From NCBI GenBank assembly GCA_001414345.1, contig LLCB01000150.1, forward strand, positions 1 to 64,000: 64,000 bases of DNA, read 5' to 3'. Source of the DNA: Hymenoscyphus infarciens (lineage: Eukaryota; Ascomycota; Leotiomycetes; Helotiales; Helotiaceae). Positions within the stretch are counted from its first letter, which is position 1, and each line of letters begins with the position of its first letter. The notes below the pieces were generated by a model, which saw nothing but the letters and a program-made list of their open reading frames with translations, ran no database searches and was not told the DNA's origin. Shown here one piece after another: positions 35,661 through 47,629 of this stretch. The translations under genes were made by a program, and so were the position numbers.

Positions 35661-37086
35661 CACGAACCCTATCAATTATTTTTAGGTGTGAATAATACAT
35701 AATAAACCTCGTTTTCTTCTTTACTCTTTTCTATACAATCACGCCCCCTACTTACACTCTAAGCCTGAAGCCCAGTCTTAGAGGCATTGTTGAAGCTATG
35801 AGGAAGTTTTAGATTTTCAAAGCACAGTGTGGCAGTAACATGGCAGTCAGAACAAATAAAAAATTGAGCCTCAATCAACCAAGTAGTTTGGCTTGTGCCA
35901 GGGAGAGGCTTAACGTGCTAGCCAAGCCCCGAACCTCAAAGCTACAACATGGCACTATACCTTATGGTGCTGTCAAAATCATATATACGTGGTTATCATA
36001 CTAGAACCATGGCATATTTAATCAGCCTCAACCAAGCCTAGCATAAACACGCAAAAAGTTCCAATAATCAACTTCGGCTACATTAATGTTTTCCAAGCAA
36101 CTGAGGAACTGGGGTTAGCGAGGTTGGTCCCAATAAATCAGCAAGGTGTGGGTGGATTGTTGCTATCTTCACAGCCCCCAAAACATCGTAGCACTACTGT
36201 TTTGCTTAATTGCTCCAAAGGGGCTGTAAATAAAACTCGTTTGGTTGTTTAAGAGACCTGTGATACTTCAAACTCTCTTTACCGCCGTTGTGCTTTCCTT
36301 AAGATTGTTATCCCTCACCTTGGATGCTAAGCGAGGTGGAAAATATAAGTGCTTGTTGCCTCCTTATTCGTATACCTTACTATCTTTGATTGAGAGACAA
36401 TGCTTTCTATTGTATGTGTGATTCCATATACACTGAAACAAGGTTCAAATATATAGTGATCAATTGAGAACTAAACTATGTATTTGAGAAGACAGAGGAG
36501 GCTAAACCAAGCTGTAAGTTTTTAGCCTGTTACATAATATCAAACTTACTAGCAAGTTATCTGAAGCAGCTTAACTGATTATTTATCGTTCGTACTTTGC
36601 TAACTTGAGAGTGTTCTAGAACGTCATCCCTTACACTGGAACTTATGTACGATGTTTTCAGAGAGGTACCTGGGGAGTTTAGATAATTGGGGCTCTTTAT
36701 GAATAAGAGTATGCACATAATTCAAGACAAATATTCCTTGAAGAGCTATACTTTCTCTATGAAAGATGTGGGTAATGCGTACAATTTTCTAGGTGCACCG
36801 CTGGGCATTGTTTCCTAGCATTATACAAAATAGCACAAGACAGCTTGAACTGGTTGAGAAGGATGATAGTGGCGAGTTTTAGCAGTTGAACAGATGAGTT
36901 CACCAGTCCTTAGCGCCTTTTTGCCAAATTTTCACTTTCAGAGGAAATGTAAACTTCGCCATCTATGTATTCTTTGCTGCTACATGGGCGAGAGCTCCCT
37001 GAAAGTGTATTTCCTTGATACCAAAAGAAAAAGACTTTGTCTCAATTTTACCTAGAGCACGAGAGAATGTCTGTTGATCCGAACTA
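35169..37086. other. gene-poor spacer
   Basis: About 1.9 kb of moderately AT-rich sequence. The first ~490 bp is the promoter side of the eqolisin gene and belongs to the duplication. After 35660 I see nothing I can name; only short frames occur. Confidence 0.45.
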
Positions 37087-37430
37087 TTATGTGGCTTCTG
37101 GCATGACTGCTACTGGTTTGGTAAGATTTTTATTGGGAACCACCTGGAGCGGCATGCAGCAGAACATGTTGCGAAACGCCCAACCACACAATCCCTCTTT
37201 CATAAGGGTTCTGAAATCCCCTAATTTGATTGTGGTAGAGGCGTGGATCGTTGCTTTCTCCATTCGAGTGCTAGCTTGGAGCAGATATTGTATATCGAGA
37301 CCCGAGGTAGAATTTTTGAATGGGAAAAGGGAGAGGTCGAGCAAGAGAGTTCGGATGTGGTTCGTTATTGTGAGTTTGTCGCCGGTCATTTTGAGGTCAT
37401 CTCCGTTGCTATGAATCTCACTTAGATTTT
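37087..37430 (-). pseudogene. decayed paralogue of the small gene at 62398-63078
   Basis: A 100-codon minus-strand frame (37389-37087) begins MTGDKLTITNHIRTLLLD, matching MPGDKMLMVNHLRTLSID of the second exon of the gene at 62.4 kb. Shared positions continue through QYLLQAS versus QYLLRAS and EGL. The part corresponding to the first exon and to the last third is not recognisable, and upstream frames are broken. It is a relic or a strongly diverged partial copy. Function is unknown. Confidence 0.6.
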
Positions 37431-37845
37431 ACTCAGGGCTTCTCAATGAGGTAGGTTCTTGATTACCTTCAGTACAATATTTTGCTAAACACGCGTATAA
37501 CGACCATTTACTTGCTCCTTCTCTCTATCCGAAAATGTAAGCATACCAGGCATTGAACGTATAATGTTAACCCAATTTAGCTAAGAGGTCGCTTAACCAA
37601 CCCCATATTCGCCCACCGTCCTTGCCCGCCAGTGCATGTGGAGGGTATGTGAGAATTGTTGTGTATTAGGTTAATTGATCTGTAGGGGAAGAGTACAAGA
37701 GAGATTATTGTGAGTCAATAATATCTCCATACGTGCGAAAAGATGGAAGTTCTTGGTAAGGTTGTTTGTTGAACTTGAGAGCGGGCCGCATCACCCGGAC
37801 TTGATATTTTTAAAATACAGGTTTGCTTTTCGCTGTGTGCTTATA

Positions 37846-38238
37846 CAGCGATGTGCACGTCCTGCTTTAACTAATCCGCTCTATCAAAAAAAGGTTGCGA
37901 ACACCTCTTTTATAACTAACCCCCTTATATTACTCTATAACCACGCCTCTAGAGCTTAAACCCTACGAGGCAATTAAACCGGCGCGTGACCAAGTCTAAG
38001 CCTTATAAAATCGAGGTTTTACCCCTCTTAAGACTATTAAAGAACAACGCTTCTAGAGTATATAAAAGTATATAAAGCTACTAAGAAAATGCTTAAGTTT
38101 AATTGCTTTATAGGGTTTAAGCCTTAGAGGCGTGGTTATAGAGTAATATAAGGGGGTTAGTTATAAAAGAGGTGTTTATAACCTTTTTTTATGTTCCTAG
38201 AAAATCACGGTTTTTAAAGCAGGACGTGCACATCGCTG
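37846..38238. mobile_element. TA-flanked MITE with ~130 bp inverted repeats
   Basis: The left end CAGCGATGTGCACGTCCTGC and right end GCAGGACGTGCACATCGCTG are perfect inverted copies, and both are flanked by TA, as in Tc1/mariner-pogo elements. The inverted similarity continues inward for about 130 bases on each side (for example CACCTCTTTTATAACTAACC and its complement). The centre is about 130 bp without a reading frame. At 393 bp it is non-autonomous. The left copy keeps more GC bases than the right in places. Confidence 0.85.
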
Positions 38239-38506
38239 TAAATACGCAGCTACTGACTTGGACTTCGTTTTGTTGTTTTATATACTCAGCTGTCACTCAC
38301 TCACACTTTGTTGAAGCAATCTTACAGCTACCAAAACTCATACATATCGCAACAAGTCATCTTGATCTCTCTCCTGCCGCCACACTAGGATCAGACCTAA
38401 TAATCAAGCCGGCAGGTTCTTTTCAAAGATCCATCTCTATTCCGTGAGGAACTCTTACTATCCACACGTCTCTAACCGGGTCTAATAGCACCTAATGTCT
38501 TGTCCT

Positions 38507-39035
38507 TAGGTCTGTCTAACGAATTAATAAATAATAAATCTTTTATATGATTAGATATTCGTTAGTCATATTATTCGTCTTCGTAGTATAATTAATTCTT
38601 CATAAATAAATGCTACTATTCGTAAATATATATAAGAAGTAACGAGCCTTAGCGTTATAGCTACGTAATAGATGTAATCCGTATGTTATTTATACTAATA
38701 TAACTTTATATAAGCTATTACTCTAATTTTATTTATTCTTAACCGCTCTATACTCTCTCTATTAAAGCTTTTAATTTTAAAGAAATCTCAATTAACGAAT
38801 TAAGTTAGTTTAAGAGAATAGTTATTTCTTAGAGTTTAGTACTATAACTATAATAGGAGGGTTTTATACTAAAACATGTTATAATAGGGAATATCCGCAA
38901 ATCTGAAGCTTCTATTCGTTATTCGCATTCGTAGCAAAAGTGCTATTCGTGAATTTATTCGTATGCTCTTAAATCCACCACGAATACGATAACTCGACGG
39001 ATATCCGTAGGCGGAATATTCGATGGACAGACCTA
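38507..39035. mobile_element. hAT-like MITE (529 bp) with 8 bp target-site duplication
   Basis: The left end TAGGTCTGTCTAACGAAT and the complement of the right end, TAGGTCTGTCCATCGAAT, match at 16 of 18 positions. The element is bordered by a perfect 8-base direct repeat, CTTGTCCT (38499-38506 and 39036-39043), the duplication size of hAT transposons. No transposase frame is present. The left two-thirds is RIP-like AT-rich sequence; the right ~150 bases are less altered. Confidence 0.8.
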
Positions 39036-39257
39036 CTTGTCCTCGATGTCATTCATGGAAGCTCTCATAATCTCGTAACCGCCCATATATCTCTTGGTAT
39101 GGTACGCTTGGATAAAAGCCTTCTATTTACCACCAACCCCACTGGTGATGAAAAGCCTACCTACTTCCAATTCTCTGACCGTGGAACTCCAGCTCTCGAT
39201 TCTTTGACTGGCAAAATTTCACAAAGTCACCCGGAAGCGAGGAACACTGAATCTTGA

Positions 39258-39348
39258 GCTGGTGAAATGTCAAACTGGCAGTGAAGAGTTTGGGTGGTTG
39301 AATTGGGCAAAACTGTTTGGACAAGGACGGTTTCTCGTTGGGGACAAC
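39258..39348. other. short spacer after the split pseudogene
   Basis: Normal-composition sequence between the stop of the split pseudogene and the first ~175 bp repeat. Nothing else was seen. Confidence 0.4.
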
Positions 39349-39527
39349 TATCACAGGAAAGGTCGTACTGAATGTAATTCGTTGTCTTGCCCTAGTCGAG
39401 GCTCAAAAGAAGGTAGATTCAATATGATCAATGTGTGGTATGTAAAACGTCTGCTAAAGAGAGAGGAGAGTGCGGAGCACTTTCGTAACTATATACAGGT
39501 CTGCCAGGTCACGTGTGCACCCCACAA
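39349..39527. repeat. ~175 bp repeat, copy 1 (unmutated)
   Basis: It contains GGAAAGGTCGTACTGA, then CCCTAGTCGAGGCTCAAAAG and AACGTCTGCTAAAGAGAGAG, and ends GTGTGCACCCCACAA. It retains normal base composition. It is directly followed by copy 2. It may be the LTR of a small element. Confidence 0.75.
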
Positions 39528-39695
39528 CAGGAAAGGTCGTACTGAAGTTGTCTTGCCCTAGTCGAGGCTCAAAAGAAGGTAGATTTAATATAATTAATAT
39601 ATAGTATATAAAACGTCTACTAAAGAGAGAGGAGAGTATAGAGCACTTTCGTAACTATATATAAGTCTACTAGGTTATATATATACTCTATAATA
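39528..39695. repeat. ~175 bp repeat, copy 2 (half mutated)
   Basis: It starts CAGGAAAGGTCGTACTGAAG and is identical to copy 1 except for a short gap until about 39585, after which nearly every CpA/TpG has become TpA. The change from unmutated to mutated sequence occurs inside this repeat. Confidence 0.75.
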
Positions 39696-40994
39696 TATCT
39701 CTCTTAAAGAAAGATTAGCTCTAAGAACTAAAATAAAATAATAAAGCTATAATCCGTCTTCTAGTCTTTAAGTAAGGTTCCTCTCTAAGCATAGTACCTT
39801 AGTATAGGTATAAATAACCTAGAGCTTTTAAGCTATCTATTCTTCTATACTAGTTTACTAATTAGAGATAGGCTTCGAGGAATCTATACCCTAGCTAGCG
39901 TATATATAACTAGTCCTTTCGAGTTACTCGAGAGCGCTTTAAACCGTGTCTTATAAACGTATTTTACTAGCCTATACTACGTCTTAGAGAGGTATATCGA
40001 TATAAGAAGCGAGAGAGTAAGAATTAGATAAGATATAAGATTAGTAGACGTATAGTCGGCAAACGTGCGAAATCATCGAGTAGGTAGCGAGGCAATTACT
40101 ATAGCAACGTCTAAGTTATCGACTTATCGAAGAGAAGAGAGAAGAGGAGAGGTTATTATAGCTACTTAAGAAGAACGAAAGCGAGGCTATAAATATACTA
40201 AGGTAAGTAGATCGAAGACTCGGGACTTAAAAAGGAGTTCGCAGATATAAGTTTCGAAGTAGAGTAGATATAGAAGATTAAAGAGGCAGAGTAGATTAAA
40301 GATTCAACAAAGTAGAGCAGATTAAAGACTCGAGACGTAAATAGAAGTTCGTAGATATAGGTTATAGAGTAGAAGAGTTAGAAGAGTAGTATCTTACGTC
40401 GTACTTACTACTAATTAAGCTTTCTAGAAGATAGTTATACGTCTTATATAGAGTTATACTAGTAAGAGCTAGTATTTGATTTAAGAGTATACGAGTATAA
40501 GATTATAATAGAGATAAGAGATAGAGGTAGAAGTAAGAATATACGAGGTAGAGTAGAGATAAGGTTTAGTAGATATATAATAGAGCGTATATAGAAGTAC
40601 GAGAGTTCGTAGTTTAATAGAGGCTTATCTAGAATCGAATTATAGTATTACTACTATATTATAAGAAAGGTTATACTAAATATAACTCGTTATCTTACTC
40701 TAGTCGAGGCTTAAAAGAAGGTAGATTTAATATAATTAATATATAATATATAAAACGTCTACTAAAGAGAGAGAAGAGTACGAAGTACTTTTGTAACTAT
40801 ATATAAGTCTGCTAGGTCACGTATATACTCTATAATAACAACGGAGAGAGAGAGAAAAACTAATTAAAGTTAAGTTCTAAATTTTCAAGATTAGAATTTA
40901 GAAAAGAGCGAGAGAATCGGCTTTATATATATAGAATAAATAAGAGCCTATTTAGCTCGTATAAATTATTTAAATAAATATATAGATATCTAAT
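39696..40994. mobile_element. possible small terminal-repeat element, RIP-mutated, with copy 3 of the ~175 bp repeat
   Basis: An AT-rich ~960 bp interior lies between repeat copy 2 and copy 3 (about 40659-40836; TAAGAAAGGTTATACTAAAT then CTAGTCGAGGCTTAAAAGAA). Two direct copies about 1 kb apart resemble a terminal-repeat retrotransposon in miniature. No coding potential and no clean target-site duplication was found, so the type is uncertain. After copy 3 about 160 bp lead to the next element. Confidence 0.45.
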
Positions 40995-40999
40995 AAGAT

Positions 41000-41171
41000 T
41001 ATTAGTATGACTTATAGTTATAAAAGCGATATAAAAAGAGTTATATTATCGTTCGTATATACCGAGTAAAGCTAGCTACGATGTCTACTTAAGTAGCCTC
41101 TAAGCGAGTATACGTATATCTACGTATACTAATCCGAATCGCTATTTACCTCTTGAATATATATACCGACA
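41000..41171 (-). repeat. LTR of the copia-like element (left; 3' LTR in element sense)
   Basis: 172 bp, beginning TATTAGTATGACTTATAG and ending ATACCGACA. The first TA is probably a mutated TG. Confidence 0.85.
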
Positions 41172-44100
41172 CTAGCACTTCTTTAAAACGACAGAAGTTA
41201 GTACTCTTAAAAATCATTAAAATCTCCTATCTAATCTAACTAATTAGAGCTCTCTATTCTCTGTCCTCGACTAATAAGGAGGCTCTATTTCAGTCTCTTA
41301 TTTCGTTCTACCTATTCTATAAGATTAATGTCTAGCTTATTAGTATTAATCAACTTTTATAGGGTATTATAGTAACTCTTTTTAGTTATAGCATCTATAG
41401 GATTACTCTTACTATTAATTTATTTAATCTTATTAATCTCTCTTAATTTATACGCTTCTTATAGATATATAACGTTAATTATTAGTTACTTCTCCTTAGT
41501 TATACCTAATTTAGCTATATATTTATAAATAGACTTCGAATTAGTATATATTATAAGTAGTATCTTAAATCCTAAGATGCTTTTAAAAGTCGATTTTATT
41601 AAAGCTATAGCGTTAAATCTAGAGCTTATTATATATAATTCTAATACTAAAACACTATAGATAACTCTCTTATATTTAGTAGAAGACTAATATAAGATAT
41701 TAGTATTATTATCTTTGTCTATAAGAGTAATAATATAACCGATTTATAATAATAAGTTCTTATTATTAGTAAATAATCTATTAGTAAAAGCGTATAACTT
41801 TAAGAAAGATTTATTTAATTTAACGAATTTAAGTCCTCTTAAGAGATTATCGATTTACTATTAAATTCGCTTATTAAAGAGTAAAATATTATTATCTTAA
41901 GAATTAATAGTTTAGGTAGTATATAATAAGTTAAAAGCAGCCTTAGACTAGGATACTATAGCTAAGTATACCTCTCTAGCATATTATATAATATATTAAT
42001 CTTTAGTATCTACTATATATAATGTCTCTTTTATATTAGATATCTTAGATAAAGCCTTTTATACTAAATCTAAGTATTTTATATAATTCTAAGTAAGAGA
42101 TATAGAGCTGTTATAATACTTAGTAATTAGCCCTCTATTAAATTTGATTAGATAGTTAATAGTAAGCTCTTCTCTCTTCTTAGATATAAATCTAGCTTCG
42201 TTAATAGTAAGCTCTTCTTTATTAGTAAAAGCGTTATTAGCGAGTATAAGAGTATTATTAGTTTAAAGGCCTACTATATTAAAAGGGGTATCTAACTTTA
42301 CTTACTCGTTGTACTAGTATAATTTAGTATATAAAAGATAGAGGTTAAAAGTTAACTATTCTATTATAAGCCTTATAATATAGTGTTTATAGTACGTTAT
42401 AAACTAGTGATTACTAGCTTCTAGAATACTATATAGTAGTCTAATTACCTTAAAGAATACATCTTCCTATTAGAGATAACCTTTAAAAGAGCGTATAAAG
42501 AATTTCCGATTTAAGTCGGTTAACGATTATATATACACTTATATAATATTCTAAATAAATACTTATAAGCTTAGAAGTATTATAATAAGTATAAGGATTA
42601 TTCTCTAGCTTACTCTTTAAATAGTAGACGTCTAGGTAAATACTAGTAACTTCCTAGTATTATTATATACTTAGATAATTAATCTTAACTTCGTAAAAGT
42701 AAGTACTATACTCTTAAATTTAATATTATTTATAAAGCGTAATCTAAATATTCTAATATTAAAAAGTAACTCCTTCTAGGTAATAATCTTAAAAATATCT
42801 TAATTAGTTAATCTATTAATCTCCTTTTATTGTAATTTAATATATACTATACTATTATTAGCTACGAATACTTCGATATTATAGGGTTTACTTAAATTAG
42901 TAAGAAAAGTTCTAATATCTTTAAGAGTGATATAGTTAAAATCGTCTATAAAAGTATCTAATTATTAGAATAACACTTTAAAAGACTTATTTAGAGGTCT
43001 TAGATACTTTTAGAGTCGTCTACGTCTATGCTTTTAGAGAGGTTCTAATATAGCCTCTAGAATATCAGTGTTTTAGTGGATTTATAACTATCGAAGTTGG
43101 TATTAAGAAGAAGGTGAATGTTATTTAATATTCTATCTACTCTATTACTTAAAAGTTCTCTCTTTTTTATAAAGTTATAGTATTATTTTAGATAGTGCTA
43201 TGCTAGAAACTTCCTTAGTCGCTAGTACTATTTTAAAAGTTTTAGAAGTTTTAATAAAGTATAGCTTTATAACTATAGATTAAAACTTTATAAGACTACT
43301 TAGTAGTACTACGATATAGTTCTTATTCTCGATTTCTTAAAGAATAAAAGGTCTTATCTAAGACTTTATATACTCCCTCTATACTAAAACGTCTAAATTT
43401 AAGAGTAAGTTCTTAACTTAGTTAATTAGTCTATTTTATATATTAAGAGCTTTTTTAACTTAATAGGATATAATCTACTTTCGTACTTCTTAAGTAGCTT
43501 TTTTATAAGTCTTAGATCTTATAGAAATTAGTTATAAAGGTACGTCGTTTATAGTTATTCGAGTATATACTCTATATACTAATAGAGTAGAGACTAGTCT
43601 ATTTAAGCCTACTATATTGTTAATTACTTTAAAGGCTATTTAAAGTACTAAACTTTATAAGAGATAAGGCTCTTATTTATATATAATATTATATACTCGT
43701 TAAATTGGTTTATAGTATTATTCTACTATACTAATTAAATTATATGTCTTAACTAGTATAGTTTTTACTATAGTACCTATTTTAGTAATAGAGTATATAA
43801 AGTCTTTTCTAATAAAGTTTATCCTAGTATTTATAATAATATAGTTAGAGGGTTTAAGATATATATTAATCTAATATCTTTAGAAGACCTCTTATATAGT
43901 TGTTACTTTTATATCTAGTAAAAAGTTATCTACTTAATACCTTATTACTTCGTCTATATAGTATAAGACTGTCTACTTATTAAGAAAGAAAGTATTAATT
44001 AAAACATTATAATTAAATATAAGGTTATTATAAAAAGTGAACTTAAACTAGCCTAGCGAACTTCTATGCTTTTAATAGTATTTGTAGAATTTAGTAAGAT

Positions 44101-44377
44101 GTTAAAGAATATCTTAGTTAATATAATACCTAGCTCTTTCTAGTACACGTTATAATCTTAGTACTAATAGATAGCTAAATTACTTATAAAGTCTTTAAAT
44201 ATTAATATCTATAAAAAAGGTTAGATACTTCTATATAAAGTTATATATAGCTTTATCTTAGAGTAGAAAAGGGTGTCTAAATCGTTATATAATAGAGAAC
44301 CTCTTAACTTCTATCTCTTTCTTATTCTCTTAGATAAGTACGTTTTAAAGATTATTTAGAGTAATATTTAAGTTATC

Positions 44378-44410
44378 TATATTATTAATATAAAGAATAA
44401 AAAGGGTATT
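44378..44410 (-). pseudogene. reverse transcriptase catalytic-motif relic
   Basis: Read on the minus strand, this gives NTLFILYINNI, where the YxDD box of a copia reverse transcriptase is expected; both Asp codons appear changed GAT to AAT, a G-to-A change matching RIP. Flanking codons contain several TAA/TAG that would be Gln or Trp before mutation. This is the best evidence for the class and strand of the element. Confidence 0.6.
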
Positions 44411-46009
44411 AGATTATACTATATAGAATTTAGCTTTTCTAATTAGTATATTAATTATTATTAATCCTAAAAATAGAGTATATCTCTTACTAAACTAGAT
44501 ATTAAATTAACTCTTTATACCTTTATTAATTAAAACGCTTTTAATAAGTCTAATATACGCGAGATATTAGTTATATCTTATACTTAACTTTTAAGCTGCT
44601 CTAATATTAATTATTATACTAAAGAAGTTCTCTTTTATATATCTTTTAGCTATTATTATAAACACTTTCTCTATAAATTCGTATATAATATTAGAAGTAT
44701 TATTTAAGTTGTTTAGGTTTTATAGAATATATCTATTAATAACGTGTCTTTGTACTAAACTTATTAAATTTATAGTAAGTTATTTAGTATTTAAATTATT
44801 AATAAATCTTATAGAAGTAATATTATAATAGATAACTTCTTTGTTTAAACTAGTATTTAATAAGTAACTATCTTCTTTTAATAGAGTAATAGTATAAAGT
44901 GTTTCTAATATCTCTTCCTTCTAGGTATCTTATGTATATACTATATTTATATTATATACCTTTCTAGTATACTTGTCTTACTTACTTTTAAAGTGTCTAG
45001 AATTCTTATTAGTCTATTTAGTAAAGTGATAGTCCTACTCTTCTTAACTATAATCCTAAGATAAATAGTCGTCTTTTCTATATATATAATATATCCTCTT
45101 CTTCTTATATTAATCTATATTACTAAATTTGTTTATACTATATTATCTACTCTTATAAAAGTGCTTCTTAGTTATTATAGTTTCGTTTATAACTATCTCT
45201 AGATAGACTTTTATATAGGATTAGATTGAACTTTATAGTAGAGTAATAGTATTAGAAATCGAAGAGTCTTAGAGTAAGGTTGATATTATAATAGTATAGT
45301 CTAGGACTTTTTTATACGTTAAAATTAGCTTATTCGAAAACTAACTATTAATATAAAAGTTAATAGAGAGGGAAAATCTTAGTAAATTAAGTCTTAATAA
45401 TATATTCTTAAAAGAGCTTAATATTAATGTTCTAGATACTTATATTATCTCTTATAAATCGATATTATTCTACTTAGATAATTAGCCTCTTTTATAAAGT
45501 TTATCTTTAAAGTATTATTATATAGATATAGATAAAACTTTAAAAGATTAATTAATGTTTTTATTAAAAAGTGTAATATAAAAGTAATTTAAAGCGTTAT
45601 CTTTTAGTATAGTAAGAAAGGTAAGAGAGTAAATTACTAGTAATACTCTACTTCTCTTATATATATTTTTAAATATTATAACTTTAATTATAAAGTTATC
45701 TTCTTTTCTACTATACTTTTAATTATTCTTATATACTTTTATAAGAGTGCCTAATATATAAGAGTGATCTTAACCTTTTTAAGAAGTTTATAAAGTTAAC
45801 TCTAGTTTAAAATATATTATATTTATTTATACTAGTAGTCTTTCGCTAAGATTATTCTATTACTAATTATATTCTAGATATTTAGAGATATTATTGAAAT
45901 CGTTGCTACTAGTATTTTTACTAAATTAATAGGATATAAAGAAGGAGGTTTAGTCGTCTTTTAGTAGACTTAAAGGTTAGATTAGAGGTCGTGCTAGATC
46001 GCTTAGGTC

Positions 46010-46505
46010 TATAATAGTACGCTATTCTAGATTATTATATAATAGCTAGATTATTATATAATAGCATTATCCTGAATTGTCGGTATTTATAAAACTACCG
46101 ATACCTCTAAGTAGTGCTAATACCTCTAATACCTCTAGGGCTGAGATTATAAATAACTAATACTTATATAAGCGAAGTGCTAAAGGTATTAATATCTAAC
46201 ATTTATATATAGAAGAGATTAAGGTTTAGATATTATATATTTAGCTTTCTAAAGGATTAGAGGTTATATATTTAGCTTTTTAGCTCTTATTATTTAGTAT
46301 TAGCTATATTAGACAAGGCTCGGTTATTATTATTATTAGAACTTAGAAGCTTCTAACCTTCTTATATATAGACGTTTATATTTAGTATAGTAGAAGGACA
46401 GTTATTATTTTCTTCTATATTAGTACCTAGTATCTATATATATTATTCTATTATACGTACTCTTATATACCTCTACTATAGTTATATATATTTCGTGCTA
46501 TTATA
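46010..46505 (+). repeat. 5' LTR of the nested element
   Basis: 496 bp, aligned base for base in length with the right LTR; differences seen are mainly A/G and C/T transitions. Confidence 0.88.
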
Positions 46506-47629
46506 TAAAAATAATAACTCTTCTTCGCTAGTAATAGTCTTAATAATATCTCTTTTTAAGCTTATCGCTACTTCTTATTTAGAAGTTGATTTATACTCGA
46601 TTTAGAATATTATAACGATATTCTTATATAGCCGGGTAATTAGAGACTACCTAGATAGCTAGTAATACTAGGGTTTAGTATTTATATAGACAGCTAGTAA
46701 AAATCGTGTTTTAGTATATATTAAGAGATTAAAATATACTAAGTATTTCCTAAGAGTTCTAATAACCCTAGATTTAGTGAATAAGTCGACTTATAATAGT
46801 TATCTAGAAGGCTTCTAAATCTAATCTTACCCTCTCTCTCTCTTTAAAACAATATCTTTGAAATATTAAACCTAGTTCTACTATAAGGCGTTAAACGCTT
46901 TTCTAAAGCTACCTCTCTTTCTAAAAGCTGTCTAAATAGCACTTATATACTAAGATTAAGAAGATCTTAAAGAAATAATAGTTAAAGAGACTAGTAAGAC
47001 TTCTTAAATATAGATTAGATATAGTTAGTTATATAAGCTTTAGAAGTAGAGAATTAAGAAATAAGGAATTAGCTAGCCGAGCTAGAAAGATAGATAAGCG
47101 AGCTTATAATTTAAAGTTAATAAAATACTTCGCCTTTTAACTCTCTCTAATCCGATTCTCTTCTGAACCCTCTCTAATCTAACCCTCTTCTACTTCTAAG
47201 CTTGAATTTATACCTCTTTTAGCTATAGGTAGCTGTCTCTAATACCTTCTAATAACCCTCTTCTAGGGCTACCTCTCTTTTTAAAAGACCCTCTAAACCC
47301 TCTCTAATCTATAACTATATACTAAGACTTAGAAGATTCTAATAAAATAATAAGTAAGACTTCTTAGATATAGATAATATATTAATAAGATAGTAGTATA
47401 AAAATAAAGGATAAAATAATTAGTTAGATAAGATTATAATTATAAGCGAACTATAAAGTTAATAACTTAAAAATACTCTATCTCTAAACCCTTACTAATT
47501 TAACCTCTCTTTTAAACCTTCGTTTAAACCCTCTTTTACTTTTTAAAGCCTATATTTAGACTTCTTTTACTTATAGGCCCTTGCTCTTAATAAACTTTTT
47601 ACTACTTCCTAAACCTTGAATTAGATATA

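Larger units (their letters stand above)
37753..39257 (+). pseudogene. unrecognised gene split by two MITE-like insertions
   Basis: A plus-strand frame runs from an ATG at 37753 to the TA site of one element (37844), resumes in phase at 38241, passes two stop codons (TGA 38445, TAA 38493, each one transition from a sense codon), reaches the 8-base target site of a second element (38499), and resumes in phase at 39042 to end at 39255-39257. Removal of both insertions leaves one frame. The last segment reads naturally: HISLGMVRLDKSLLF, PTYFQFSDRG and TPALDSLTGK. I do not recognise the family. The N-terminal part may include an intron or may not be coding; the C-terminal part is the better supported. 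Confidence 0.55.

Noticed and set aside
41172..45960. Possible intact retrotransposon polyprotein
   Set aside because: All frames are interrupted by many stops; only short motif relics such as YINNI remain, so no CDS is annotated.
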